From: Mesostigma viride
Taxonomy: Eukaryota > Streptophyta > Mesostigmatophyceae > Mesostigmatales > Mesostigmataceae
DNA length: 53,659 bases
Assembly: GCA_009746045.1 (NCBI GenBank)
Contig: RPFO01000252.1
Span: 1-53,659 of the forward strand
Reading direction: 5' to 3'
The translations under genes were made by a program, and so were the position numbers. How positions within the stretch are numbered: the stretch's first letter is position 1; every line of letters starts with the position of its first letter. Under the pieces are notes generated by a model. The model searched no databases and had not been told where the DNA came from. It saw only the letters and a list, made by a program, of their open reading frames with translations. This document shows, one piece after another, positions 1 to 14,604 of the stretch.

Positions 1-3000
1 CACGCGCACGCAAGGCGCTGCACCATATTACCTACACCGCGCACGCAAGGGCGGCTGCACACACACACATACACCGCGCACGCAAGGCCGCTCCACTCAC
101 ATGTACATCCACCGCGCAACCACGGCGGCTGCACACACACGTACATACACCGCGCACGCAAGGGGCTGCCTGCACACACACTTACACACAAAATGCACGC
201 TTGGGCGACGGCACTCACATGTACATACACCGCGCACGAAAGGGGTGGCTGCACACACACGTACATCCACCGCGCACGCAAGGGGCGGCTGCACACACAC
301 ATACATACACCATGCACGCAAGGGCGAGTGCAAAAACATGTACATACGCCGCGCACGCAAGGGGCAACTGCCCACACATGGACATACACCATGCACGCAA
401 GGGGCGGCTGCACACACATGTACATCCCACCGCGCACGCAAGGGGCGAGTGCACACACGTACACACACCGCGCACGCAAGGGGCGGCTGCACACACACGT
501 ACACACACCATGCACGCAATTGCCGGCATGCACACACACGTACATACACCGCGCACGCAAGGGCGAGTGCGCACACACTACATACACCGCGCACGCAAGG
601 GGGGCTGCACACACACGTACATACACCGCGCACGCAAGGGCCAGTGCAAGCACATGTACATACACCATGCACGCAAGGCCGGCATGCACAGAAACGTACA
701 TTACACCGCGCACGCAAGGGCTGCTGCACACACACGTACACACACCATGCACGCACGGGGCGGCTGCACACACACGTACATCCACTGCGCACGCACGGGG
801 CCGGCGACTGCACACACATGTACATAAACCATGCACGCAAGGGCGGCTGCACACACATGTACATCCACCGCGCACGCAAGGGCGAGTGCAAACACATGTA
901 CATACACCGCGCACGCAAGACAAGGATGCACACACATGTACATACACCGCGCACGCAAGGGGCGGCTGCACACGCACGTACATACACCGCGCACGCAAGG
1001 GGCGCTGCACACACACGTACATCCACCGCGCACGCAAGGGGCAACTGCACACACATGTACACACACCGCGCACGCTTGGGGCAGCTGCACTCACATGTAC
1101 ACACACCGCGCCGCAAGGGGCGGCTGCACACACACGTACATCCACCGCGCACGCAAGGGCAACTGCACACACACGTACATCCACCGCGCACGCAAGGGGC
1201 GGCTGCACACACACGTACACACACCGCGCACGCAAGGGGCAACTGCACACACATGTACACACACCGCGCACGCTTGGGGCGGCTGCACACACACGTACCT
1301 ACACCGCGCACGCAAGGGGCGCTGCACACACACGTACATACACCGCGCACGCAAGGGGCAACTGCACACACATGTACATACACCGCGCACGCAAGGGGCA
1401 ACTGCACACACATGTACACACACCGCGCACGCAAGGGGCAACTGCACACACACGTACACACACCGCGCACGCTTGGGGCGGCTGCACACACACGTAAATA
1501 CACCGCGCACGCAAGGGCGGCTGCACACACACGTACATCCACCGCGCACGCAAGGGCAACTGCACACACATGTACACACACCGCGCACGCAAGGGGCAAC
1601 TGCACACACACGTACACACACCGCGCACGCTTGGGGCGGCTGCACACACACGTAAATACACCGCGCACGCAAGGACCGGCTCCACTCACATGTACATCCA
1701 CCGCGCAACCACGGGGCGGCTGCACACACACGTACATACACCGCGCACGCAAGGGCTGCTGCACACACACTTACACACGAAATGCACGCTTGGGCGACGG
1801 CACTCACATGTACATACACCGCGCACGAAAGGGTGGCTGCACACACACGTACACACACCATGCACGCAAGGAGCGACTTCACGCACAGGTACACACACCA
1901 TGCACGCAAGGTTCGGCTGCACACACATGTACATCCACCGCGCACGCAAGGGGCGGCTGCACACACATGTACATACACCATGCACGCAAGGGGCGGCTGC
2001 ACACACCTGTACACACCGCGCACGCAAGGGGCGAGTGCACACACACGTACACACACCGCGCACGCAAGGGGCGGCTGCACACACACGTACACACACCATG
2101 CACGCAATTGCCGGCATGCACACACACGTACATCCACCGCGCACGCAAGGGGCAACTGCACACACATGTACACACACCGCGCACGCTTGGGGCAGCTGCA
2201 CTCACATGTACACACACCGCGCACGCTTGGGGCGGCTGCACACACACGTACATACACCGCGCACGCTTGGGGCGAGTGCGCACACACGTACATACACCGC
2301 GCACGCAAGGGGGCTGCACACACACGTACATACACCGCGCACGCAAGGGGCCAGTGCAAGCACATGTACATACACCATGCACGCAAGGGCCGGCATGCAC
2401 AGAAACGTACATACACCGCGCACGCAAGGGGCTGCTGCACACACACGTACACACACCATGCACGCACGGGGCGGCTGCACACACATGTACATCCACCGCA
2501 CACGCAAGGGGCGGCTGCACACACATGTACATCCACCGCGCACGCAAGGGGCGAGTGCACACACACGTACACACACCGCGCACGCAAGGGGCGGCTGCAC
2601 ACACACGTACACACACCATGCACGCAATTGCCGGCATGCACACACACGTACATACACCGCGCACGCAAGGGGCGAGTGCGCACACACGTACATACACCGC
2701 GCACGCAAGGGGGGGCTGCACACACACGTACATACACCGCGCACGCAAGGGGCCAGTGCAAGCACATGTACATACACCATGCACGCAAGGGCCGGCATGC
2801 ACAGAAACGTACATACACCGCGCACGCAAGGGGCTGCTGCACACACACGTACACACACCATGCACGCACGGGGCGGCTGCACACACACGTACATCCACTG
2901 CGCACGCACGGGGCCGGCGACTGCACACACATGTACATAAACCATGCACGCAAGGGGCGGCTGCACACACATGTACATCCACCGCGCACGCAAGGGGCGA

Positions 3001-6000
3001 GTGCAAACACATGTACATACACCGCGCACGCAAGGACAAGGATGCACACACATGTACATACACCGCGCACGCAAGGGGCGGCTGCACACGCACGTACATA
3101 CACCGCGCACGCAAGGGGCGGCTGCACACACACGTACATCCACCGCGCACGCAAGGGGCAACTGCACACACATGTACACACACCGCGCACGCTTGGGGCA
3201 GCTGCACTCACATGTACACACACCGCGCACGCAAGGGGCGGCTGCACACACACGTACATCCACCGCGCACGCAAGGGGCAGCTGCACACACACGTACCTA
3301 CACCGCGCACGCAAGGGGCGGCTGCACACACACGTACATACACCGCGCACGCAAGGGGCAACTGCACACACATGTACATACACCGCGCACGCAAGGGGCA
3401 ACTGCACACACATGTACACACACCGCGCACGCAAGGGGCAACTGCACACACACGTACACACACCGCGCACGCTTGGGGCGGCTGCACACACACGTAAATA
3501 CACCGCGCACGCAAGGGGCGGCTGCACACACACGTACATCCACCGCGCACGCAAGGGGCAACTGCACACACATGTACACACACCGCGCACGCAAGGGGCA
3601 ACTGCACACACACGTACACACACCGCGCACGCTTGGGGCGGCTGCACACACACGTAAATACACCGCGCACGCAAGGGTGGCTGCACACACACGTACATCC
3701 ACCGCGCACGCAAGGGGCGGCTGCACACACACGTACATACACCGCGCACGCTTGGGGCGGCTGCACACACACGTACCTACACCGCGCACGCAAGGGGCGG
3801 CTGCACACATACGTATACCTACACCGCGCACGCAAGGGGCGACTGCACACACATGTACATCCACCGCGCACGCAAGGGCCGGCTGCACACACACGTACAC
3901 ACACCATGCACGCAAGGGCCGGCTGCACACACACGTACATACACCGCGCACGCTTGGGGCGGCTGCACACACACGTACACACACCGCGCACGCAAGGGGC
4001 AGCTGCACACACACGTACATACACCATGCACGCAAGGGGCTGCACACACACTTACACACACCTTGCACGCAAGGGCCGGCATGCACACACACTGGCATAC
4101 ACCGCGCACGCAAGGGGCGGCTGCACACACGTACATACACCGCGCACGCAAGGGGCGAGTGCACACACACGTACACACACCGCGCACGCAAGGGGCGGCT
4201 GCACACACACGTACACACACCATGCACGCAATTGCCGGCATGCACACGCACGTACATCCACTGCGCACGCAAGGGGCAACTGCACACACATGTACACACG
4301 CTTGGGGCGGCTGCACTCACATGTACACACACCGCGCACGCAAGGGCCGGCTGCACACACACGTACATCCACCGCGCACGCAAGGGGCAACTGCACACAC
4401 ACGTACACACACCATGCACGCAAGGGCCGGCTGCACTCACATGTACACACACCATGCACGCAAGGGCCGGCTGCACACACACTTACACACACAATGCACG
4501 CTTGGGGCAACGGCACTCACATGTACATACACCATGCACGCAAGGGGCGGCTGCACACACACGTACACACACCATGCACGCAAGGAGCGACTTCACGCAC
4601 AGGTACACTCACCATGCACGCAAGGGGCGGCTGCACACACACGTACACACACCGCGCACGCAATTAAGGGACGGCTGCACACACACGTACATACACCGCG
4701 CACGCAAGGGGCAACAGCACTCACATGTACATACACCATGCACGCAAGGGGCGGCTGCACACACACGTACACACACCATGCACGCAAGGAGCGACTTCAC
4801 GCACAGGTACACACACCATGCACGCAAGGTTCGGCTGCACACACATGTACATCCACCGCGCACGCAAGGGGCGAGTGCAAACACATGTACATACACCATG
4901 CACGCAAGGGGCGGCTGCACACACATGTACATCCACCGCGCACGCAAGGGGCGAGTGCACACACACGTACACACACCGCGCACGCAAGGGGCGGCTGCAC
5001 ACACACGTACACACACCATGCACGCAATTGCCGGCATGCACACACACGTACATCCACCGCGCACGCAAGGGGCAACTGCACACACATGTACACACACCGC
5101 GCACGCTTGGGGCAGCTGCACTCACATGTACACACACCGCGCACGCAAGGGCCGGCTGCACACACACGTACACACACCATGCACGCAATTGCCGGCATGC
5201 ACACACACGTACACACACCGCGCACGCAAGGGGCGGCTGCACACACACGTACACACACCATGCACGCAATTGCCGGCATGCACACACACGTACGTCCACC
5301 GCGCACGCAAGGGGCAACTGCACACACATGTACACACACCGCGCACGCTTGGGGCAGCTGCACACACACGTACATACACCGCGCACGCAAGGGGCGGCTG
5401 CACACACACGTACACACACCGCGCACGCAAGGGGCGGCTGCACACACACGTACATACACCGCGCACGCAAGGGGCAACTGCACACACATGTACATACACC
5501 GCGCACGCAAGGGGCAACTGCACACACATGTACCTACACCGCGCACGCAAGGGGCAACTGCACACACACGTACCTACACCGCGCACGCTTGGGGCGGCTG
5601 CACACACACGTACCTACACCGCGCACGCAAGGGGCGGCTGCACACACACGTACACACACCATGCACGCAAGGGCCGGCTGCACACACACGTACATCCACC
5701 GCGCACGCAAGGGGCAACTGCACACACACGTACATCCACCGCGCACGCAAGGGGCGGCTGCACACACACGTACACACACCGCGCACGCAAGGGGCAACTG
5801 CACACACATGTACACACACCGCGCACGCTTGGGGCGGCTGCACACACACGTACCTACACCGCGCACGCAAGGGGCGGCTGCACACACACGTACATACACC
5901 GCGCACGCAAGGGGCAACTGCACACACATGTACATACACCGCGCACGCAAGGGGCAACTGCACACACATGTACCTACACCGCGCACGCAAGGGGCAACTG

Positions 6001-9000
6001 CACACACACGTACCTACACCGCGCACGCTTGGGGCGGCTGCACACACACGTACCTACACCGCGCACGCAAGGGGCGGCTGCACACACACGTACACACACC
6101 ATGCACGCAAGGGCCGGCTGCACACACACGTACATCCCCCGCGCACGCTTGGGGCGGCTGCACACACACGTACCTACACCGCGCACGCAAGGGGCGGCTG
6201 CACACACACGTACATCCACCGCGCACGCAAGGGGCAACTGCACACACATGTACACACACCGCGCACGCTTGGGGCAGCTGCACTCACATGTACACACACC
6301 GCGCACGCAAGGGGCGGCTGCACACACACGTACATCCACCGCGCACGCAAGGGGCAACTGCACACACACGTACATCCACCGCGCACGCAAGGGGCGGCTG
6401 CACACACACGTACACACACCGCGCACGCAAGGGGCGACTGCACACACATGTACATCCACCGCGCACGCAAGGGCCGGCTGCACACACACGTACACACACC
6501 ATGCACGCAAGGGCCGGCTGCACACACACGTACATCCACCGCGCACGCAAGGGCCGGCTGCACACACACGTACATACACCGCGCACGCAAGGGGCAACTG
6601 CACACACATGTACACACACCGCGCACGCAAGGGGCAACTGCACACACACGTACACACACCGCGCACGCTTGGGGCGGCTGCACACACACGTACCTACACC
6701 GCGCACGCAAGGGGCGGCTGCACACACACGTACATCCACCGCGCACGCAAGGGGCAACTGCACACACATGTACACACACCGCGCACGCTTGGGGCAGCTG
6801 CACTCACATGTACACACACCGCGCACGCAAGGGGCGGCTGCACACACACGTACATCCACCGCGCACGCAAGGGGCAACTGCACACACACGTACATCCACC
6901 GCGCACGCAAGGGGCGGCTGCACACACACGTACACACACCGCGCACGCAAGGGGCAACTGCACACACATGTACACACACGCGCACGCTTGGGGCGGCTGC
7001 ACACACACGTACCTACACCGCGCACGCAAGGGGCGGCTGCACACACACGTACATACACCGCGCACGCAAGGGGCAACTGCACACACATGTACATACACCG
7101 CGCACGCAAGGGGCAACTGCACACACATGTACACACACCGCGCACGCAAGGGGCAACTGCACACACACGTACACACACCGCGCACGCTTGGGGCGGCTGC
7201 ACACACACGTAAATACACCGCGCACGCAAGGGGCGGCTGCACACACACGTACATCCACCGCGCACGCAAGGGGCAACTGCACACACATGTACACACACCG
7301 CGCACGCTTGGGGCAGCTGCACTCACATGTACACACACCGCGCACGCAAGGGCCGGCTGCACACACACGAAAAACCACCGCGCACGCAAGGGGCAACTGC
7401 ACACACACGTACATACACCGCGCACGCAAGGGGCGGCTGCACACACACGTACACACACCGCGCACGCAAGGGGCAACTGCACACACATGTACACACACCG
7501 CGCACGCTTGGGGCGGCTGCACACACACGTACCTACACCTTGCACGCAAGGGGCGGCTGCACACACACGTACATACACCGCGCACGCAAGGGGCAACTGC
7601 ACACACATGTACATACACCGCGCAACCACGGGGCGGCTGCACACACACGTACATACACCGCGCACGCAAGGGGCAACTGCACACACATGTACACACACCG
7701 CGCACGCTTGGGGCGGCTGCACACACACGTACCTACACCGCGCACGCAAGGGGCGGCTGCACACACACGTACATACACCGCGCACGCAAGGGGCAACTGC
7801 ACACACATGTACATACACCGCGCAACCACGGGGCGGCTGCACACACACGTACACACACCGCGCACGCAAGGGGCAGCTGCACACACACGTACATACACCA
7901 TGCACGCAAGGGGCTGCACACACACTTACACACACCTTGCACGCAAGGGCCGGCATGCACACACACTGGCATACACCGCGCACGCAAGGGGCGGCTGCAC
8001 ACACGTACATACACCGCGCACGCAAGGGGCGAGTGCACACACACGTACACACACCGCGCACGCAATTAAGGGACGGCTGCACACACACGTACATACACCG
8101 CGCACGCAAGGGGCAACGGCACTCACATGTACATACACCATGCACGCAAGGGGCGGCTGCACACACACGTACACACACCATGCACGCAAGGAGCGACTTC
8201 ACGCACAGGTACACACACCATGCACGCAAGGTTCGGCTGCACACACATGTACATCCACCGCGCACGCAAGGGGCGGCTGCACACACATGTACATACACCA
8301 TGCACGCAAGGGGCGGCTGCACACACCTGTACATCCACCGCGCACGCAAGGGGCGAGTGCACACACACGTACACACACCGCGCACGCAAGGGGCGGCTGC
8401 ACACACACGTACACACACCATGCACGCAAGGGCCGGCATGCACACACAGTATACACACACCGCGCACGCAAGGGGCGGCTGCACACACACGTACATACAC
8501 TGCGCACGCAAGGGGCTGCTGCACACACACTTACACTCACCATGCACGCAAGGGGCGGCTGCACACACACGTACATACACCGCGCACGCAAGGGACGGCT
8601 GCACACACACGTACATACACCGCGCACGCAAGGGGCAACTGCCCGCACATGTACATCCACCGCGCACGCAATTAAGGGACGGCTGCACACACACGTACAT
8701 ACACCGCGCACGCAAGGGGCAACGGCACTCACATGGACATACACCATGCACGCAAGGGGCGGCTGCACACACACGTACATACACCGCGCACGCAAGGGGC
8801 TGCTGCACACACACTTACACACACAATGCACGCAATTAGGGGCGACGGCACTCACATGTACATACTCTTGGGCGGCTGCACTCACATGTACATACACCGC
8901 GCATGCAAGGGGCAACTGCACACACACGTACACACACCATGCACGCAAGGGCCGGCATGCACACACACGTACATACACTGCGCACGCAAGGGGCAACTGC

Positions 9001-11358
9001 ACACACACGTACACACACCATGCACGGAAGGGACGGCTGCACTCACATGTACACACACCATGCACGCAAGGGCCGGCTGCACACACACGTACATACACCA
9101 TGCACGCAAGGGGCTGCACACACACTTACACACCACCTTGCACGCAAGGGCCGGCATGCACACACACTGGCATACACCGCGCACGCAAGGGGCGGCTGCA
9201 CACACGTACATACACCGCGCACGCAAGGGGCGAGTGCACACACACGTACACACACCGCGCACGCAATTAAGGGACGGCTGCACACACACGTACATACACC
9301 GCGCACGCAAGGGGCAACGGCACTCACATGTACATCCACCATGCACGCAAGGGGCGGCTGCACACACACGTACACACACCATGCACGCAAGGACAAGGAT
9401 TCACACACATGTACACACACAAAGCACGCAAGGGGCTGCTGCACACACACGTACATACACCGCGCACGCAAGGGGCGGCTGCACTCACATGTACACACAC
9501 CACGCACGCAAGGGGCGGCTGCACACACACGTACATACACTGCGCACGCACGGGGCGACTGCACACACATGTACATAAACCATGCACGCAAGGGGCGGCT
9601 GCACACACATGTACATACACCGCGCACGCAAGGGGCGAGTGCAAACACATGTACATACACCGCGCACGCAAGGACAAGGATGCACACACATGTACATACA
9701 CCGCGCACGCAAGGGGCGGCTGCACACACACGTACATACACCGCGCACGCAAGGGGCGAGTGCGCACACACGTACATACACCGCGCACGCAAGGGGCGGC
9801 TGCACACACACGTACATACACCGCGCACGCACGGGGCCAGTGCAAGCACATGTACATACACCATGCACGCAAGGGGCGGCTGCACACACATGTACATACA
9901 CCGCGCACGCAAGGGGCGAGTGCAAACACATGTACATACACCGCGCACGCAAGGGGCAACTGCCCGCACATGTACATCCACCGCACACGCAAGGGGCGGC
10001 TGCACACACATGTACATACACCGCGCACGCAAGGGGCGGCTGCACACACACGTACATACACCGCGCACGCAAGGGGCGAGTGCGCACACACGTACATACA
10101 CCGCGCACGCAAGGGGGGCTGCACACACACGTACATACACCGCGCACGCAAGGGGCCAGTGCAAGCACATGTACATACACCATGCACGCAAGGGCCGGCA
10201 TGCACAGAAACGTACATACACCGCGCACGCAAGGGGCTGCTGCACACACACGTACACACACCATGCACGCACGGGGCGGCTGCACACACACGTACATCCA
10301 CTGCGCACGCACGGGGCCGGCGACTGCACACACATGTACATAAACCATGCACGCAAGGGGCGGCTGCACACACATGTACATCCACCGCGCACGCAAGGGG
10401 CGAGTGCAAACACATGTACATACACCGCGCACGCAAGGACAAGGATGCACACACATGTACATACACCGCGCACGCAAGGGGCGGCTGCACACGCACGTAC
10501 ATACACCGCGCACGCAAGGGGCGGCTGCACACACACGTACATACACCGCGCACGCACGGGGCCAGTGCAAGCACATGTACATACACCATGCACGCAAGGG
10601 GCGGCTGCACACACATGTACATACACCGCGCACGCAAGGGGCGAGTGCAAACACATGTACATACACCGCGCACGCAAGGGGCAACTGCCCGCACATGTAC
10701 ATCCACCGCGCACGCAAGGGGCGGCTGCACACACATGTACACACACCATGCACGCAAGGACAAGGATGCACACACATGTACACACACCATGCACGCAAGG
10801 GGCGGCTGCACACACACGTACACACACCGCGCACGCAAGGGGCGAGTGCAAACACATGTACATACACCATGCACGCAAGGACAAGGATGCACACACATGT
10901 ACACACACCATGCACGCAAGGGGCGGCTGCACACACACGTACATACACAATGCACGGTTGGGGCGACGGCACTCACATGTACATACACCATGCACGCAAG
11001 GACAAGGATGCACACACATGTACATACACCGCGCACGCAAGGGGCGGCTGCACACACACGTACATACACCGCGCACGCAAGGGGCGAGTGCGCACACACG
11101 TACATCCACCGCGCACGCAAGGGGCGGCTGCACACACACGTACATACACCGCGCACGCAATGGGCGAGTGCAAACACATGTACATACACCGCGCACGCAA
11201 GGGGCGGCTGCACACACACGTACACACACCATGCACGCAAGGGCCGGCATGCACACACACGTACATACACCGCGCACGCAAGGGGCGGCTGCACAGAAAC
11301 GTACACACACCGCGCACGCAAGGGCCGGCTGCACACACATGTACATACACCTTGCACG
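1..11358. repeat. 40-bp minisatellite array, about 280 units, subtelomere- or centromere-like
   Basis: A 40-bp unit repeats head to tail across the first 11.3 kb and runs off the left edge. Each unit joins a CGCGCACGCAAGGGG block, a short variable block (GGCTGC, AACTGC, GAGTGC, CGGCATGC, ACAAGGATGC), then CACACACGTACATACAC or a close variant. Unit length is almost invariant from about 5220 to 6975. Scattered 1-2 base indels are commoner in the first 1.7 kb. The unit is not a multiple of three and carries almost no stop codon in any frame, so very long reading frames appear on both strands. They are by-products of composition and I do not call them genes. Most of each unit alternates purine and pyrimidine. 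Function is unknown; a structural (subtelomeric or pericentromeric) satellite is the simplest reading. Confidence 0.95.
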
Positions 11359-11520
11359 TACAACACACAACACACACACACAACAAAAAATTATATACAC
11401 ACACACACGCACACGCACACGCACACGCACACGCACACGCACACGCACACGCACACGCACAACACACACAACACACACAACACACACACGCACACGTGAA
11501 CAACACACACACACAACAAT
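11359..11520. repeat. (CA)n / (CACACG)n microsatellite closing the array
   Basis: The 40-bp array breaks down into CA-rich sequence, then a clean CACACG hexamer run at about 11407-11460, then ACAACACAC-type repeats, before AT-rich unique DNA begins near 11520. This is the right boundary of the large array. The composition matches the CA-rich half of the 40-bp unit, so the array may have decayed into or grown out of this tract. Confidence 0.85.
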
Positions 11521-11626
11521 TATAATATTAGTGTAGTATATCAAACAAAATAGTAATAAAGTATTTGCAAGCGTACTTCGTGTGAATTATGTGTAGACGA
11601 GAATAGAAGCTAAACAAAACTCTAAT

Positions 11627-11694
11627 GGAGAAAGAGGGATTCGAACCCTTGGGAAAGTTACCCCATACATAGCATTCCACTCGGACATTTCTCC
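11627..11694 (-). tRNA. tRNA-Ser-like element lacking a normal anticodon arm (probable pseudo-tRNA)
   Basis: On the minus strand the 68-base element starts GGAGAAATGTCCGAGTGG and ends AAGGGTTCGAATCCCTCTTTCTCC, of which the last seven bases pair with the first seven. The T arm is perfect (AGGG-TTCGAAT-CCCT), and a GGGG/CCC hairpin stands where the long variable arm of serine tRNAs lies. About 18-20 bases are missing between the D region and the variable arm, so there is no recognisable anticodon stem-loop. The GGAGA start and the T arm look most like organellar (plastid-type) tRNA-Ser. It could be a decayed nuclear insertion of organellar DNA, or a retroposed tRNA. I do not expect it to be charged. 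Confidence 0.5.
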
Positions 11695-11731
11695 GAAAAA
11701 AAGGTCACGTAAGCTAAGGGTGGAGAGTTAA

Positions 11732-11786
11732 GGGTGTAGGTTGTAGGATGTATGGTGTAGGGTGTAGGGTGTAGGGTGTAGGGTGT
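11732..11786 (+). repeat. Telomere-like heptamer array (TGTAGGG-type, 8 units)
   Basis: Eight consecutive 7-bp units can be read: GGGTGTA, GGTTGTA, GGATGTA, TGGTGTA, then four of GGGTGTA (the last incomplete). The unit differs by one base from the plant-type telomere TTTAGGG read in another register (TGTAGGG). It lies 370 bp from the end of the 11-kb satellite. It may be a degenerate interstitial telomere tract or an unrelated simple repeat. Confidence 0.6.
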
Positions 11787-11860
11787 CTTGAGCTTTCTTT
11801 TTTGAGATCAATAGAGTCCCCTTCCATGATCATGTGCGTGATCTGGTTATGATTTTCATC

Positions 11861-13245
11861 TATGGCGTGTGTGGCCACATCGTGTATTTACAACTTTCTA
11901 GCCATGGATAACTAGGTAACCATAAATTGGTTACCATGATAACTAGGTAAAAACGTGTTGGTTTCAGAATACATGTGATCGCTGCATTGTCATCTACAAT
12001 GTACAAATCAATCACGGATTTCGGGGCTACGGATTTCGGGGCTAAGTTTTTGTGGGTAGAGATTGGCAAGGGTGTCTTTATCTTGCCACTTGGTCACTTG
12101 GTGTGCATTACGTCTGTTCTTGCGTTGGAGTCAAAAAACTGTCCGTGTGTGGTGGTGGACTTTTCCTCACGGGCAGTCGCCATATGTCATACAAGCACTT
12201 GTTCGGCGTACCACTAGCTCATGTATGTCACCATTGTAATTTTGCGTTGTAACAGCATTTCTCGGAGCCAACGGCCGTTGGACTCAAAAAACTGACCGTG
12301 TGTGGTGGTGGACTTTTCCTCACGGGCAGTCGCCATATGTCATACAAGCACTTGTTCGGCGTACCACTAGCTCGTGGATGTCACCATTGTAATTTTGAGT
12401 TGTAACAGCATTTCTCGGAGCCAACGGCCGTTGGACTTCGAAAAACTGATAGCCTTGTCTGAAGGTGTGTGCGTGAATGGCACATGTGCATCGTCGGGGG
12501 GAGTTTTCTCAAGAGCCACATGTGGTAGTGTAAGGTGGGCATGCTTAGTGCGTACGGGTGGGAGGGACAAGAGGTGCAGAAGTTGACGGCTTTTGACCTT
12601 GGGAAATGACACGGCACACATAAGACAACAAAGTGATAATTTTAATGTCTTTACTGGTGTACTGTCAATTTCTCCGAGCCAACGGCCGTTGGACTCTCGA
12701 AACTCTCCTGTCTACAAAGTGTGTGCGTGCGATGGCACTTGTTCCATGTGCCGGGGGGGGGTGAGAAATCTGTCGTTCATTAATTTGTGCCTCGTCGGGG
12801 TGGGCATGCATGAATTTGTGCCTCGTCGGGGTGGACATGCATGAAAGCATTTTCATTGGTACTCGGGGTTCAATATTTTTGTCTTGCTGTTGAAACGTCG
12901 ACGTGCTCTTCTCCTGCTCTTTTTTTTTCCTACTCAACGGCCGTTGGTGCTTTTAAACTTGCCCAGCGTTATGACTAGGATGCCCTTCTTTACTGCTAGC
13001 CACCGCCCCTTGTGTACAATGCTAGAATTAGGCCGGGGTAATGGTACACGTCCACCGCGTCCCCAGTGCAAGGTTCGTGAATGCGCTGGTTCGTAAAAAA
13101 TTCGGCACTTGGAAGGTTCGAACACCTGACCCCACTTTCGTTATTTCAACATGCCCTGAACGAAAAAGCTGCGTAAAGGATACATTAACCGTTCCCTGTT
13201 ATTCTTGATTATATTGCGATATCATGGACGTACACACGCGGTTGG
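11861..13245. repeat. Non-coding region with 153-bp tandem duplication and recurring palindrome
   Basis: No convincing gene is visible. A segment starting near 12131 (CAAAAAACTGTCCGTGTG...) is repeated from about 12284 with offset 153 bp and few changes. The palindrome CCAACGGCCGTTGG occurs at 12268-12281, 12421-12434 and 12679-12692. A one-base variant starts at 12934, and another lies at 13987-14000. Short open frames here are interrupted, lack splice context and differ between the two duplicate copies. Confidence 0.7.
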
Positions 13246-13249
13246 TGGT

Positions 13250-13368
13250 CCGTACTTGCCAACTGCACTTGCAAACTGACTGACTGACTGCCTCCGTTAC
13301 GCACTTGCGTGTGTTTCCGTACTTGCCAACTGAACTTGCAAACTGACTGAATGACTGCCTCCGTTACG
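13250..13368. repeat. 67-bp direct tandem duplication
   Basis: CCGTACTTGCCAACTGCACT starts at 13250 and recurs with small changes at 13317. Both copies continue through a GACTGACTGACTGCCTCCGT-type stretch. It lies in non-coding DNA. From here to 14604 I see nothing else except the last palindrome copy at 13987, and the downstream flank of the minus-strand gene ending at 14605. Confidence 0.7.
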
Positions 13369-14604
13369 ACTAACAAGTGAACGACGAGTGAGCTACTAAA
13401 GTTTTGTTCAGTTCATTGTGTCTATATGTACATAGCCGTTTCTTCAAAACCGTTGCGTGGATACCTTGATTCTGGGTTCGCTGATACTTGTTTCCCATTT
13501 TAAATCTCCCGTCCATAATTGGATACATGTAATGTAGGAGGATACCCACTTGCCCGAAATCCGCGTAACGGGTGATTAGTACTGCTGTAAGCGGAACCAC
13601 AGACAAATCTGTCTAACGGGCTAACATTATTGTCCTTCATGTACTGGTTTTTGCACGCAGGACGCCATTCGCAACACCGCCTGACGGAGTCGGATGGACC
13701 GGACGTGCGTGAGGCTGCTGTTCACAGTCGTGAAGTTGGCAGACATTAATATCAACACGGTCACGAGAATTCGTCCAGAGAATAATTGATGCTTGTGACG
13801 TGCTCGACGGCTGCGATGACCGAGATGATGCGTGTAGTGCACAGCGTCCGAGACGTCGCGACACCCGTGGCTGTCCTGTTGATGCGAACGCACGGTGACG
13901 AGACGGAGCCCATTATATAGGTGGATTACAAGTTAGAACGGCCCTCGCGGTTGCACTGTTTAATCGCGAACGTGGATTTTGCGGAGCCGACGGCCGTTGG
14001 GGATTGGAAATCTGATGATATCGGGGCTGCGCACGACATCGAGGAACTGGGGATCGACGTAGGTCTACAGGCTCACTTGTCCGTCAACATGTATGGCCTC
14101 GCTTGACTGTCATCATCTTGACATGTACATAACTAGTTCATATACCATGCATTTGACACTGCCTGCACGTGGATTTTCCAGACATACATTGAGGGTAATT
14201 ATAACTCGAAAGCACTACGTACGATTGAGACGTCCGGTCGTAGAGCAGATGCACTGGAGCTTTCTGATCTTCCAATTGATGGGTCTGTAATTATGTAAGA
14301 TATTCAGATATCGCGATGACTCGAGCATCGATGCATGGAATGTAATAATGTATTTCATTCAATTATACATCCAATTTAACTCCGCAATTGAGGGGCACAC
14401 ATGTCCATCAGCCCGAGACAACATTTCCCAAGTAATTTTCGATTAGTGATTTAGTGTGGGCCTCCCCAATAACAATTCATGTGTGCACCCACGAGGGAGC
14501 CACGAAGCCGCGTGTTTAAATGATAACCACCAGTCGTTTCGAATAGTAGTTTCGAATAGATTGTGCCAAATGCATCCCACATAGAATTTCGTCAGCTCGC
14601 AAGC